Below are positions 38,583 through 47,917 of a stretch of DNA of 64,000 nt, piece by piece (position 1 is the stretch's first letter; each line of letters opens with the position of its first letter). A program made the translations under genes and the position numbers. The notes beneath the pieces were generated by a model. It was not told the origin of the DNA and made no database searches. It saw nothing but the letters and a program-made list of their open reading frames with translations. This stretch comes from Sphingomonas psychrolutea (GTDB taxonomy: Bacteria > Pseudomonadota > Alphaproteobacteria > Sphingomonadales > Sphingomonadaceae): contig NZ_BMDW01000010.1 in assembly GCF_014636175.1 (NCBI RefSeq), forward strand, positions 1 through 64,000. Reading direction: 5' to 3'.

Positions 38583-40055
38583 TCAAATCACCCGTTCAGC
38601 CAGCAACGCGAATTGATCGACCGACGATACGTCGTCCTGGTCGGTCAGCGTCGTCGGGTAATCACCGGTGAAGCAGGCGTCGCAATGGCTTGGACGGATG
38701 GCGTTGCGCTGCGGGTCGCCGAGCGCCTTGTAGAGGCCATCGATCGACACGAAAGCGAGGCTGTCGGCCTTGATATAGGCGGCCATTTCTTCAAGATTCT
38801 TGGTCGCGGCGAGCAGTTTGGCGCGCTCGGGCGTATCGACGCCATAGAAGCACGAATGCGCCGTCGGCGGGCTGGCGATGCGCATGTGTACCTCGGCCGC
38901 GCCCGCTTCGCGCATCATTTCGACGATCTTGAGGCTGGTGGTGCCGCGCACGATCGAATCGTCGATCAGCACGACGCGCTTGCCCGCGATCAGCGCACGA
39001 TTGGCGTTGTGCTTCAGCTTGACGCCAAGGTGACGGACCTTGTCGCTCGGCTGAATAAAGGTGCGTCCGACGTAATGCGAGCGGATGATGCCGAGCTCGA
39101 ACGGGATGCCCGATTGCTGGGCATAACCGAGCGCGGCCGGCGTGCCCGAATCGGGAACGGGGATGACCAGATCGGCCTCGACCGGGCTCTCGATCGCGAG
39201 CTGCGCGCCGATCGCTTTGCGCACGGTATAGACGCTGCGGTCCTCGGAGATCGAATCGGGCCGCGAGAAATAGACATATTCGAAGATGCACGGGCGCGGC
39301 GCTTGTGGCGCGAACGGGCGGTGCGAGGTGATCTCGGTGCCCTTGACCATCACCAGCTCACCCGGGTCGATCGAACGGACGAAGGTCGCGCCAACGACAT
39401 CGAGCGCCACGGTTTCGGAGGCGAAGATGACAGCGCCCTCGCTGCCCGGCGTATCGAGCCGGCCCATTACGAGCGGACGGATGCCGAGCGGATCGCGGCA
39501 CGCGATCATGCCCTCCGGCGTCATCACGATCAGCGAATAGGCACCTTCGACGCGTTTCAACGCATCGATGAACTTGTCGACGACGGTGCGGTAATTGGAG
39601 GTGGCGACAAGGTGGATGATCGTTTCGGTATCGCTGGTCGACTGAAAGATCGACCCGCGCCGCACCAGATCGCGCCGCAGCCGCATCGCGTTCGACAGAT
39701 TGCCGTTATGCGCGATCGCAAAACCGCCCGAGGCGAGATCGGCATAAAGCGGCTGGACGTTGCGGAGTGCGGTCTCCCCGGCCGTCGAATAGCGCACATG
39801 CCCGCACGCCACCGTGCCGCGCAGCGGGACCATCACCTCTTCGCGGTCGAAGTTGCCGGCGACGTGGCCCATCGCGCGGTGGGTGTGGAATTCGGCACCG
39901 TCGAAACTGGTGATGCCAGCCGCCTCCTGCCCGCGATGCTGCAACGCGTGCAGCCCGAGGGCAACCAGTCGTGCGGCATCGGTCGCACCGGAAATTCCGA
40001 AAATACCGCACTCTTCGTGCAGCGTGTCGTCTTCGTGGGGGTTCGTGGTCAGCAT
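38583..40055 (-). CDS. purF: amidophosphoribosyltransferase
   Basis: Makes 5-phosphoribosylamine from PRPP and glutamine, the committing step of purine synthesis. The 490-residue protein has a short propeptide and the catalytic Cys at position 16 (LHEECGIFG), then the class II glutaminase domain and the PRPP-binding loop KRVVLIDDSIVRGTTS. Cysteines in PRPCIFEYV, AHSCFYG and CDACFTGDYP match the 4Fe-4S type of PurF. The ATG at 40053-40055 was chosen because it gives the normal propeptide; the frame runs 58 codons further without conservation. CCTGAAGGG precedes the start. Confidence 0.97.
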   Translation of the reverse strand: MLTTNPHEDDTLHEECGIFGISGATDAARLVALGLHALQHRGQEAAGITSFDGAEFHTHRAMGHVAGNFDREEVMVPLRGTVACGHVRYSTAGETALRNVQPLYADLASGGFAIAHNGNLSNAMRLRRDLVRRGSIFQSTSDTETIIHLVATSNYRTVVDKFIDALKRVEGAYSLIVMTPEGMIACRDPLGIRPLVMGRLDTPGSEGAVIFASETVALDVVGATFVRSIDPGELVMVKGTEITSHRPFAPQAPRPCIFEYVYFSRPDSISEDRSVYTVRKAIGAQLAIESPVEADLVIPVPDSGTPAALGYAQQSGIPFELGIIRSHYVGRTFIQPSDKVRHLGVKLKHNANRALIAGKRVVLIDDSIVRGTTSLKIVEMMREAGAAEVHMRIASPPTAHSCFYGVDTPERAKLLAATKNLEEMAAYIKADSLAFVSIDGLYKALGDPQRNAIRPSHCDACFTGDYPTTLTDQDDVSSVDQFALLAERVI

Positions 40056-40335
40056 GACGCCCTTCAGGGGGGGGAGTAGAGCTTCGAGGAGGCATATAGG
40101 GGCGCAGGCCGGGTTTGTCGCGCTTTTGTCACACGCGCGAGAGCGATTGGTCGCATTGGTAATTTCGCGTTTGATTGCAGCGGTTTGCAGAGTGCGATGA
40201 TCGGTATTGGCAAGGCTCGCCACCCGCAATGGTGGTTAAGGCGCGGTGATCGTGGGGACGCAGGCGCTGCGGTGAGACGATTCGCAACCGCCAGCCGGGG
40301 TGACGCGCGCCTGCGAAGGGCGCTATGCCCATCCC
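40056..40335. promoter_or_regulatory. divergent intergenic region between purF and hisI
   Basis: About 280 bp separate the divergent purF and hisI starts and should contain both promoters. I see no gene, no obvious PurR-type palindrome and no riboswitch here. The sequence near 40130-40200 is noticeably less GC-rich than the neighbouring coding regions. Confidence 0.4.
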
Positions 40336-40698
40336 ATGCCTGACTCCCGTGAAACCACGCTCGACCTTGATCCGAAGTACGATGCCGCGGGGCTGATCAC
40401 AGCCGTTGCGACCGATCGCAACACCGGCGAGCTCCTGATGCTCGCGCATATGAATGCCGAGGCGCTCAAGCTAACGGTGGAGACGGGCGCGGCGCATTTC
40501 TGGTCGCGCAGTCGCGCGGCGTTGTGGAAAAAAGGGGAGACGTCGGGCAACATCCTGCACGTGACCGAAATCCGCATCGATTGCGATCAGGATGCGGTGT
40601 GGCTGATCGTCGATCCGGTCGGCCCCGCCTGCCACACCGGCGCGCGCAGTTGCTTCTATCGCCGGATCGAGGGCGATCGGTTGGCGCTGGTCGAGTGA
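40336..40698 (+). CDS. hisI: phosphoribosyl-AMP cyclohydrolase
   Basis: Opens the purine ring of PR-AMP in the third step of histidine synthesis. The 120-residue stand-alone enzyme shows [39 protein letters not shown], the metal site DCDQDAVWL, and the zinc ligands in [14 protein letters not shown]. It is separate from HisE, as usual in alphaproteobacteria. The ATG at 40336 is preferred over an upstream in-frame codon. Its stop overlaps the GTG of a lipoprotein gene. Confidence 0.95.
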   Translation: MPDSRETTLDLDPKYDAAGLITAVATDRNTGELLMLAHMNAEALKLTVETGAAHFWSRSRAALWKKGETSGNILHVTEIRIDCDQDAVWLIVDPVGPACHTGARSCFYRRIEGDRLALVE

Positions 40699-41210
40699 AG
40701 CGCACCGCACTTCTGGCCGTGCTGATGCTGGCGGCCTGCCATCGTAGCGATCCCAAGCCTCCGGCCGCCACCGCGACGCCGCAAGGGTTGGAGGCGGCCG
40801 CGATCCAGGCGGGCGTCATGCCCGATCCCGCCAATACCGACATCACCGGACTCTACGCCCGCGAGAGCGATCGGATTTGCATCGTGCCGACCGCGACGGC
40901 GTACCGCATCGGCGTTTTCGTCGATTATGACGAACAGCAACATTGTGGCGGCGCAGGCATCGTCACGCGAGTCGGTGAAACGCTGCATGTCACGCTTGGC
41001 CGGGGCAGCGAGGCCAGCGCGTGCAGTTTCGACGCGCGCTTCGAGGGCGACCGGATCGTCTTTCCGGCTCGATTACCGGACGCGTGCCAGAAGGTCTGCG
41101 TCGGACGGGCCTCGGTCGCGGCATTGGATGTTGTTCGGCTCAGCGAGTCGGTTTCGGAGGCGTCGACGCTGCGCGATGGCAAGGGTCGGCTGCTGTGCGC
41201 AGGCGGCTGA
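40695..41210 (+). CDS. putative secreted lipoprotein, unknown function
   Basis: The 171-residue product starts with GTG ([20 protein letters not shown]), a type II signal peptide with lipobox LAAC at about residue 15. The mature part has about five Cys residues ([39 protein letters not shown]), suggesting disulfides in the periplasm, and a beta-rich pattern. It is coupled to hisI by a GTGA overlap. The family is not recognised, though it resembles small conserved sphingomonad lipoproteins. Confidence 0.75.
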   Translation: MKRTALLAVLMLAACHRSDPKPPAATATPQGLEAAAIQAGVMPDPANTDITGLYARESDRICIVPTATAYRIGVFVDYDEQQHCGGAGIVTRVGETLHVTLGRGSEASACSFDARFEGDRIVFPARLPDACQKVCVGRASVAALDVVRLSESVSEASTLRDGKGRLLCAGG

Positions 41211-41215
41211 TGCGC

Positions 41216-41251
41216 TTGACGTTGACGTAAAGGGCACTTAGATAAAGTGCC
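41216..41251 (+). promoter_or_regulatory. promoter with LiuR-like MerR operator; probably leaderless start
   Basis: TTGACG (41216-41221) and TAGATA (41239-41244) lie 17 bp apart as -35 and -10 boxes. The -35 overlaps the palindrome TTGACGT-TG-ACGTAAA (41216-41231), resembling sites of LiuR-type MerR regulators. A second perfect inverted repeat GGCACTT-AGATA-AAGTGCC ends directly at the ATG (41252). The distance from the -10 box puts the transcription start at or next to the ATG. Confidence 0.6.
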
Positions 41252-41680
41252 ATGTCTAGCAGCGCCGCTTACGCCGTCATTGATCTGCACCCGGACCGCG
41301 ATCACTTCTCGATTTCGGACCTGTCCGCCGAATTCGGCGTCACCGCGCGCGCCTTGCGTTTCTATGAAGACGAGGGCCTGATCGCACCCGAGCGCCGGGG
41401 CACGGCGCGCATTTATTCGCAACGCGATCGTGCACGGCTGGCGTGGATTTTGCGCGGCAAGCGCGTCGGCTTCAGCCTTGGCGAAATTCGTGAAATGATC
41501 GATTTGTACGACATTGGCGACGGCCGCCAGGTACAGAAAGCGACCACGATCGCGCGTTGCCGCGACCGGATGACGCTGCTCCAGTCACAAAAATACGATA
41601 TCGATGCGGCGATCGAAGAGCTCACCGATTTTGTCACCCTGCTTGAAACCAACGGCGCGCAAGGCCGCCTGAAGGACTGA
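41252..41680 (+). CDS. MerR family transcriptional regulator
   Basis: This is a DNA-binding regulator with an N-terminal winged helix (FSISDLSAEFGVTARALRFY followed by EDEGLIAPERRGTARIYSQRD, about residues 23-62) and a C-terminal coiled-coil dimerisation helix. It lacks the Cys residues of metal sensors. The 142-residue length and the adjacent acyl-CoA dehydrogenase gene resemble LiuR-type regulators of branched-chain amino acid or fatty acid catabolism. It precedes that gene by 23 bp and probably autoregulates from the palindrome just upstream. Confidence 0.92.
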   Translation: MSSSAAYAVIDLHPDRDHFSISDLSAEFGVTARALRFYEDEGLIAPERRGTARIYSQRDRARLAWILRGKRVGFSLGEIREMIDLYDIGDGRQVQKATTIARCRDRMTLLQSQKYDIDAAIEELTDFVTLLETNGAQGRLKD

Positions 41681-41703
41681 ATTCCCCCTTCCAAGGACTA
41701 ATC

Positions 41704-43506
41704 ATGCCAAAATATACCCCTCCCGTCCGCGACACGCGCTTCATTCTCGATCACGTCATCGGCCTGCAAAGCCATGCCAATCTTCCCGGTTTCGCCAATG
41801 CGACGCCCGACGTGGTCGATGCCGTGCTCGACGAAGGCGGCAAATTCGTCGCCGAAGTGCTGTTCCCGCTCAACTATTCGGGCGATCAGGAAGGCTGCAC
41901 GCGGCATGCCGACGGATCGGTCACCACGCCGGCCGGTTTCAAGAAAGCCTATCAAGCCTATGTCGAATCGGGCTGGGGTACGCTGTCCGCACCCGAGGAA
42001 TTTGGCGGGCAGGCGATGCCGCACGTCGTTTCGACCGCGTTTCTCGAATATATGAGCTCGGGCAACATGGCGTTTGCGATGTATCCGGGCCTGACGCACG
42101 GCGCGACCGCCGCGTTGCTGGCCAAGGGATCGGACGACCAGAAGGCGAAGTACGTCCCCAACATGGTCAGCGGCAAATGGGGCGGCACGATGAACTTGAC
42201 CGAGCCGCAATGCGGCACCGATCTCGGGCTGATCCGGACCCGCGCCGAGCCGCAGGCGGATGGTTCGTGGGCAATCACCGGCACCAAGATTTTCATTTCC
42301 TCGGGCGAGCATGACTTGACCGAGAACATCATCCACCTCGTGCTGGCAAAGACGCCGGGTGCGCCGGAAAGCTCGAAGGGCATTTCGCTGTTCGTCGTGC
42401 CCAAGGTGCTGGTGAATGACGATGGGTCGCTGGGCGCGCGCAACGCCGTCTCGTGCGGATCAATCGAACACAAGATGGGCATCCACGCCAATTCGACGTG
42501 CGTGATGAACTACGATGGCGCGACCGGCTGGCTCGTCGGCGATGAGATGAAGGGCCTCGCCGCGATGTTCATCATGATGAACGCGGCGCGTCTCGGTGTC
42601 GGATTGCAAGGGCTGGGCGTTGCCGAAGTCGCGTATCAGAACGCAGTGCACTATGCCGGCGACCGTCGCCAGGGTCGCGCGCTGACCGGCGTGAAGGAGC
42701 CGAACGAGAAGGCCGACACGCTGTTCGTCCATCCCGATGTGCGCCGGATGCTGATGGAAGCCAAAGCGCTGACCGAGGGCCTCCGCGCACTCTGCCTGTG
42801 GGGTGCGCTCCAGGCCGATCTCGAACACGCCGCGCCAAGCGACGAGGAGCGCCAGCTTGCGGGCGACTTGCTTGGCCTGCTGACCCCGGTGATCAAGGGC
42901 TATGGCACCGACAAGGGCTATGACATCGCGACCAATGCGCAGCAGGTCTATGGCGGGCACGGCTACATCGCCGAATGGGGCATGGAGCAATATGTCCGCG
43001 ATGCGCGGATCGCGATGATCTATGAAGGCACGAACGGCGTGCAGGCGATGGATCTGGTCGGGCGCAAGCTCGCACAGAATGGCGGTCGCGCGGTGCAGGC
43101 GCTGTTCAAGGTTGTCGCCGACGATGTCGCGGCCGCCAAGGGCGATCCCGCCACTGCCGATTTCGCGGCTGCGCTCGAAAAGGCCAATGGCGAATTGCAG
43201 CAGGCGACGGTCTGGTTCCTGCAAAATGGCATGAAGAACCCCGACAATGTCGGCGCGGGCGCGCATAGCTACATGCATCTGATGGGGATCGTTGCGCTTG
43301 GCCTGATGTGGCTGCGGATGGCTTCCGCCGCAGCCCGGCTGAAGGCGGCGGGCGAGGAGGATCCAGCGTTCCTCGATGCCAAGCTGGTAACCGCGCGCTA
43401 CTTTGCCGAGCGCGTCATGCCCGAGGCGGGCGCGCTGCGCCGCAAGATCGAAGCAGGTGCCGAGGCGATGATGGCGCTGCCACCGGAGATGTTCGAAGCG
43501 GCGTGA
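41704..43506 (+). CDS. acyl-CoA dehydrogenase with extended C-terminal domain
   Basis: This FAD enzyme introduces the alpha-beta double bond in acyl-CoA. The 600-residue length, longer than the about 380 of classical enzymes, and the extra C-terminal helical domain (from about 470) match the FadE/DmdC-like subgroup. Motifs include MNLTEPQCGTDLGLIRTRAE, ITGTKIFISSGEHDLTENII, FVVPK, and the C-terminal YGGHGYIAEWGMEQYVRDAR with IYEGTNGVQAMDLVGRKL. The upstream MerR gene is cotranscribed. Chain specificity is unknown. Confidence 0.94.
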   Translation: MPKYTPPVRDTRFILDHVIGLQSHANLPGFANATPDVVDAVLDEGGKFVAEVLFPLNYSGDQEGCTRHADGSVTTPAGFKKAYQAYVESGWGTLSAPEEFGGQAMPHVVSTAFLEYMSSGNMAFAMYPGLTHGATAALLAKGSDDQKAKYVPNMVSGKWGGTMNLTEPQCGTDLGLIRTRAEPQADGSWAITGTKIFISSGEHDLTENIIHLVLAKTPGAPESSKGISLFVVPKVLVNDDGSLGARNAVSCGSIEHKMGIHANSTCVMNYDGATGWLVGDEMKGLAAMFIMMNAARLGVGLQGLGVAEVAYQNAVHYAGDRRQGRALTGVKEPNEKADTLFVHPDVRRMLMEAKALTEGLRALCLWGALQADLEHAAPSDEERQLAGDLLGLLTPVIKGYGTDKGYDIATNAQQVYGGHGYIAEWGMEQYVRDARIAMIYEGTNGVQAMDLVGRKLAQNGGRAVQALFKVVADDVAAAKGDPATADFAAALEKANGELQQATVWFLQNGMKNPDNVGAGAHSYMHLMGIVALGLMWLRMASAAARLKAAGEEDPAFLDAKLVTARYFAERVMPEAGALRRKIEAGAEAMMALPPEMFEAA

Positions 43507-43514
43507 GGCTGTAA

Positions 43515-43715
43515 TCCTCCCCCGGGAACCGGGGGAGGGCGTTGGAGCTTTGGCCAGCCCCCGGCTGGACAAGATCGTGTCCGGGGGACACGATCTCGCT
43601 CCAACGCCTGAGCCTTCAGCGAAGGGTGGAGGGGGTCTATCCGCGAGCGCCGCGCTCGCGGATAGACCCCCTTCGTCTCGCTACGCTCGCCACCTTCCCC
43701 GGTTCCGGGGGAGGA
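43515..43715. repeat. large composite palindromic repeat (copy 6)
   Basis: About 200 bp of nested inverted repeats sit between two convergent genes. Outer arms are TCCTCCCCCGGGAACCGGGG and CCCCGGTTCCGGGGGAGGA. Inside are the pairs TTGGAGC / GCTCCAA, GATCGTGTCC / GGACACGATC and GGGTCTATCCGCGAGCG / CGCTCGCGGATAGACCC. It may serve as a bidirectional terminator as well as being a repeat family member. Confidence 0.8.
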
Positions 43716-43720
43716 TCATG

Positions 43721-45061
43721 CTATTTCCCCTCGGATACCGGCGTTGCCTTCGCCGTCGGCCCTTCAATCTTACGCCGCACACCTGCGAGTTCCGGGACCG
43801 TTGCCACCGCCGGCGAAGCGCGAGTCGCGCCGGGCAGCGCTTCCAGTCTGAAGCTCTCGGCGCTGCGCCCCGTCGGCACATAGATCTGCTGCTTCATGCA
43901 TTGCGACGAATCCGCGCGGCGGAACTCGGTGCAATTCCACAGCGCTTTTTCAAAACCGCTCGCGCGGTCGCGCAAATAACTGAACGCCATCGCTTGAATT
44001 TGCGCGGGCTGGAGCGGCAGCGCGGCGGGCGTTTTGGCTTTGTCGGCCCATGCCATCACCTTGCAATAGGGCCGGTCGCCACAGGTTCGCGCCGCAAGTT
44101 GCGCAAAGCCGTCGGGCGAAATCCGCTTGGTGTCGAGCGTCAGCAGGAAGCTGTTCTCTTCGCTCGCCAGCGCGGTCGGCAGCGGTGTCGCGGCGGCGAC
44201 GGGATCGACGTACAAATCCTCGCTCGTCGCCAGCGTGATCGCCCCCTTATGCGCATCCGAATAAGCGGCGAGCGCGGCGATTACGGGTTCGTCCGCCGAG
44301 ACATGGCGGTTGAACGCGGGCGGCGTGCCCCACCAGCCGGTCCAGCGAAAGAACAAATGCGTGTTGACCGCGGCGATCTTGTCGAGGCTCGACTGCCAAT
44401 AGGGCACGACCCAGTCGGTATGGTAATGCGTCGCATAGCCGACGGGTTTGTACACCGCCCCGGTGAGCGAAGCAGTTGCGACCTGGCGTGCGCGGACCCA
44501 TTGCGCGTCGACCCAGCGATGCCGCACCAGCGCATCGTCGCAGGTGAAGGTGAATTGGCACCCGGTCGATCGCTCAGCCCCCTGGAAAACGACTCCGCAA
44601 ATCGTCTTGGGGAAAGCAGGGTGGCGCACGCGATTGATGACGACTTGCGCGACCGCGCGTTGCCCGGCGGGGTCGTCGCCCGCTTCGTACAGCACCGCCG
44701 CGGCCATGCAGTCGATCGCGCGTGCGCGCTGGATGTCGTCGCCGGGGAATTTAAAGGGGCGGGCGGCGGGGTTGGGGCCGTCGACGAACGGCACGGCGGC
44801 GTTGAAGGCGCGGGCGTCGGCGGGCTCAAGATCCTGAAAGGCAACCGGCTCGACCGGCGGAAGTTCGGCCTTTGACACGATCCGTTGCGGTACTGCGCGG
44901 GGCGCGCGGTGGCGCGCGACCGGTGGCGCGGTCAGGACGATCAGCGTCGGCGCGCCGATCGCCAGCGCGGCAATCGCCACAATGACGCCGCGCACGGCGC
45001 GACCGGGAGGCGCCTGCGGCGTGCGTTCCGGCAAAGCGCGAGCGCGGGGGGGCGGGGACAA
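43721..45061 (-). CDS. SleB/CwlJ-type cell wall hydrolase
   Basis: Likely a lytic enzyme acting on peptidoglycan. The 446-residue protein has one N-terminal membrane anchor (GVIVAIAALAIGAPTLIVL, about residues 25-43) and then the Hydrolase_2 domain: DCMAAAVLYEAGDDPAGQRA with catalytic Glu, VAQVVINRVRHPAFPKTICG, and STGCQFTFTCD. Many copies in alphaproteobacteria act in envelope remodelling outside spore formers. The C-terminal about 200 residues are not recognised. It is convergent with the acyl-CoA dehydrogenase across the palindromic repeat. Confidence 0.9.
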   Translation of the reverse strand: MSPPPRARALPERTPQAPPGRAVRGVIVAIAALAIGAPTLIVLTAPPVARHRAPRAVPQRIVSKAELPPVEPVAFQDLEPADARAFNAAVPFVDGPNPAARPFKFPGDDIQRARAIDCMAAAVLYEAGDDPAGQRAVAQVVINRVRHPAFPKTICGVVFQGAERSTGCQFTFTCDDALVRHRWVDAQWVRARQVATASLTGAVYKPVGYATHYHTDWVVPYWQSSLDKIAAVNTHLFFRWTGWWGTPPAFNRHVSADEPVIAALAAYSDAHKGAITLATSEDLYVDPVAAATPLPTALASEENSFLLTLDTKRISPDGFAQLAARTCGDRPYCKVMAWADKAKTPAALPLQPAQIQAMAFSYLRDRASGFEKALWNCTEFRRADSSQCMKQQIYVPTGRSAESFRLEALPGATRASPAVATVPELAGVRRKIEGPTAKATPVSEGK

Positions 45062-45151
45062 AAACGGCTCCTGACCGGGGTGGCGAGCGCGTTTAGCGCA
45101 GTCGTCCCCAAAAGCGAAACGCGATCAGAATTGTTCCGGCAGAGCCACCGC

Positions 45152-45469
45152 TTATTGCGGCCACATACCCGTCGCTTCGCACAGGTCCCATTGGTCGGCG
45201 GTCTTGATATGGCACACCCGGTCGCCCGCCGCACATTGTCCAAACTTGGCGCGGTACTGCTGATAGCACGTCTTCGGAGTCGGTGCCGATGCCACTGCCG
45301 GCATCATTTTTGGTGCCGTCGAGGCCTTTGCAACCGCCATCGTCACGCGCGGTGCGACGGCCAGTGGGGGTGCCGCCGTGGGAGCAATGCCCCCACGATG
45401 GCCGAAAATGACTGGCCACGCCTGTAACAATGCCAGCATGACGCTGACACAAATCATCGCATTTCGCAT
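45152..45469 (-). CDS. small exported Cys-containing protein, unknown
   Basis: The 105-residue product from the ATG at 45467-45469 (MRNAMICVSVMLALLQAW) starts with a signal-like hydrophobic segment. A Pro/Ala-rich linker follows, then a C-terminal domain with four Cys (TCYQQYRAKFGQCAAGDRVC and CEATGMWPQ), suggesting a disulfide-bonded periplasmic peptide. The frame is open 17 codons further upstream. It lies alone between the SleB-like gene and cysK on the same strand. No family recognised. Confidence 0.6.
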   Translation of the reverse strand: MRNAMICVSVMLALLQAWPVIFGHRGGIAPTAAPPLAVAPRVTMAVAKASTAPKMMPAVASAPTPKTCYQQYRAKFGQCAAGDRVCHIKTADQWDLCEATGMWPQ

Positions 45470-45538
45470 AACCCCGTCCCCCAACGGTCCCCCGACCGTT
45501 GCGGTGCAAGATAGCGTCAAAATGGACTTAGCGCGACC

Positions 45539-46459
45539 TTAACTTTCGGGAAGGAAGTCGGGTACGGACAGATACCGTTCCCCGGTATCGTAATTGAAGC
45601 CGAGGACGCGCACTCCCTCGGGCAGATCGGGCAATTTTTGCAGAATCGCGGCGAGCGTCGCGCCCGAGCTGATCCCGACGAGCATGCCTTCCTCAGCCGC
45701 GGCACGGCGGGCCATATCCTTGGCGATGGCGGCATCGACCTTGATCGCGCCATCGATCGCCTGGGTATGCAGGTTCGCCGGGACGAACCCCGCGCCGATG
45801 CCCTGGATCGGATGCGGGCCTGGCGCGCCACCTGAAATGACCGGCGAGGCTGCGGGTTCGACCGCATAGACCTTCAGGTTCGGCCATTCCTTCTTCAACG
45901 CCTCGGCAACGCCAGTAATATGGCCGCCGGTTCCGACGCCGGTGATGATCACATCGATCGGCGAATCGCGGAAATCGTTGAGGATCTCGATCGCGGTGGT
46001 GCGGACATGCACGTCGATGTTGGCCGGGTTCTCGAACTGCTGCGGCATCCACGCACCGGGCGTCTGCTCGACGAGTTCGAGCGCGCGCTCGATCGCGCCC
46101 TTCATGCCCTTTTCGCGCGGCGTCAGATCGAAGGTCGCGCCGTACGCCAGCATCAAGCGGCGGCGCTCGAGGCTCATGCTCTCGGGCATGACGAGCACGA
46201 GCTTATAGCCCTTCACCGCCGCGACCATCGCGAGGCCGACGCCGGTATTGCCGCTGGTCGGCTCGATGATCGTGCCGCCGGGTTGCAGATGCCCGTCGCG
46301 CTCGGCCGCCTCGATCATCGCTAGCGCGATGCGGTCCTTGATCGATCCACCCGGGTTGGAGCGTTCCGATTTAATCCACACTTCGGCACCTGGAAACAGT
46401 TTCTGGATGCGGATGTGCGGGGTGTTGCCGATCGTATCGAGGATCGTGTTGGCTTTCAT
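45539..46459 (-). CDS. cysK: cysteine synthase A
   Basis: O-acetylserine sulfhydrylase forms cysteine from O-acetylserine and sulfide with PLP. The 306-residue protein has the PLP lysine in [16 protein letters not shown] (about residue 42), the substrate loop [16 protein letters not shown], the phosphate cradle [10 protein letters not shown], and [10 protein letters not shown] near the C-terminus. The ATG at 46457-46459 overlaps the stop of an upstream MFS gene. This places the final cysteine-forming step away from the sulfate-activation genes at 26-29 kb. Confidence 0.96.
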   Translation of the reverse strand: MKANTILDTIGNTPHIRIQKLFPGAEVWIKSERSNPGGSIKDRIALAMIEAAERDGHLQPGGTIIEPTSGNTGVGLAMVAAVKGYKLVLVMPESMSLERRRLMLAYGATFDLTPREKGMKGAIERALELVEQTPGAWMPQQFENPANIDVHVRTTAIEILNDFRDSPIDVIITGVGTGGHITGVAEALKKEWPNLKVYAVEPAASPVISGGAPGPHPIQGIGAGFVPANLHTQAIDGAIKVDAAIAKDMARRAAAEEGMLVGISSGATLAAILQKLPDLPEGVRVLGFNYDTGERYLSVPDFLPES

Positions 46460-47754
46460 GGCGTGGCCTCCAGGTCGAGTGTTTGGGCGTCCCGCCGGCT
46501 GACGGGGGGATCGAACGTCTTGGCATTCTTCAGGCTGGGAAAGAGATAGGTCCATAGGAGCGTCACGACAATCGCCCCGCCGCCACCGACCAGCACCGCG
46601 CCGACCGGACCAAGGGCCGCCGCAAGGAAGCCCGATTCGGCCTCGCCCAGCTCGTTTGAGGCGGAGATCGTCAGTTGCGACACCGCACCGACGCGCCCGC
46701 GCATCGCATCGGGCGTGTGGAGCTGGATCAACGAGGAACGAATATAGACCGAGAACATGTCGGCCGCCCCCGCTACGGCGAGCGCGGCCACGCCGATCTG
46801 AAAGGCATAAGCGGGCACGATGAGATGCGCGACGCCGAACACGATCGTCGCGCTGCCATAGACCAGCACCGCAATAAGCATGCGCGGCCCGACATTGGTC
46901 TTGAGCGGGCGGATCGAAAACAGAATCGCGACGATCGATGCCCCGACGGCGGGCGCGGCGGCAAGCATGCTCAACCCCTGCGGACCGACCTTGAAAATGT
47001 CATGCGCGTAGATTGGCAATAACGCGGTGGTGCCCGCGAGAAACACCGCGAACAGATCGAGTGTGATCGCACCGAGCACCAGCTTGTTTTGGCCGACATA
47101 CGACAGGCCATCGGCAATCTGGCGCAAGGGGTGCGCGGTCGAGCGCGGCGGCTGCGGTACGGGTGGGATCGTCATCAGGCACGCAAACGCGGTGGTAAAC
47201 AGCCCGACGGCCAACCAATAAGCGCCCGATTGCGCCTGTGCATAGGCAAAGCCGCCGATCGCCGGACCGATGATCGTGCCGACTTGCCACGAGATCGAGC
47301 TGAGCGCGATCGCCGTCGGCAGCACTTCGCGCGGGACGAGGTTGGGCGCGAGCGCGCCGAATGCCGGTCCGGCAAAGGCGCGCGCAATGCCGAGCAGCAC
47401 CGCGACGGTGAAGAGCACCGGCAACGAAATCCAGCCTTGATGCGTCGCGAGCGCCAAAAGAAGCGCGCAGAGCACCTGTAAGGATACCGTTACGCGCGTA
47501 ATCCATCGGCGGTCGAAGCGGTCGGCTACAAGCCCGGTGATCGGGGTCGTCACGAACAAGGGCAAGAATTGCAGCAGCCCAATCAACCCGAGCTGGGCTG
47601 CGGCCCCGGCCGGAGACATGGTGGTGCGCGCGATCGTATAGGTCTGCCACCCGATGACGATGATCATCGCATTCTGCGCGATCGTCATCGTGAAGCGCGC
47701 TGCCCAGTACGAGCGGAAGCGCGCGATGCGTAAGGGGTGGGTAGAGTCAGCCAT
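46456..47754 (-). CDS. MFS transporter (EntS-like, MFS_3)
   Basis: This is an inner-membrane exporter. The 432-residue protein has twelve membrane helices with [20 protein letters not shown] at the start and the loop [15 protein letters not shown] between helices 2 and 3. It resembles the enterobactin-exporter-like subfamily (MFS_3). Start at 47754 ([10 protein letters not shown]) is chosen since it is preceded by AAGGCA and gives a conserved N-terminus; the frame is open to 47832. Its stop overlaps cysK, so it may export a cysteine-pathway metabolite, though this is only a guess from context. Confidence 0.88.
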   Translation of the reverse strand: MADSTHPLRIARFRSYWAARFTMTIAQNAMIIVIGWQTYTIARTTMSPAGAAAQLGLIGLLQFLPLFVTTPITGLVADRFDRRWITRVTVSLQVLCALLLALATHQGWISLPVLFTVAVLLGIARAFAGPAFGALAPNLVPREVLPTAIALSSISWQVGTIIGPAIGGFAYAQAQSGAYWLAVGLFTTAFACLMTIPPVPQPPRSTAHPLRQIADGLSYVGQNKLVLGAITLDLFAVFLAGTTALLPIYAHDIFKVGPQGLSMLAAAPAVGASIVAILFSIRPLKTNVGPRMLIAVLVYGSATIVFGVAHLIVPAYAFQIGVAALAVAGAADMFSVYIRSSLIQLHTPDAMRGRVGAVSQLTISASNELGEAESGFLAAALGPVGAVLVGGGGAIVVTLLWTYLFPSLKNAKTFDPPVSRRDAQTLDLEATP

Positions 47755-47917
47755 CTGCCAGTGCCTTACGGCCATCGCCGCGCGCGGGGCAATCATCGAA
47801 GTGCTTGGGTGGCGGAAACTTCTGCGATGCAACTTCTCGGCCCGGCGATGATTGATAAGCGGGACGCTTCGCGCCTATAGGCGGGGCTTCCTCCCCCGGA
47901 TATGAGGTTCTCCCGAC

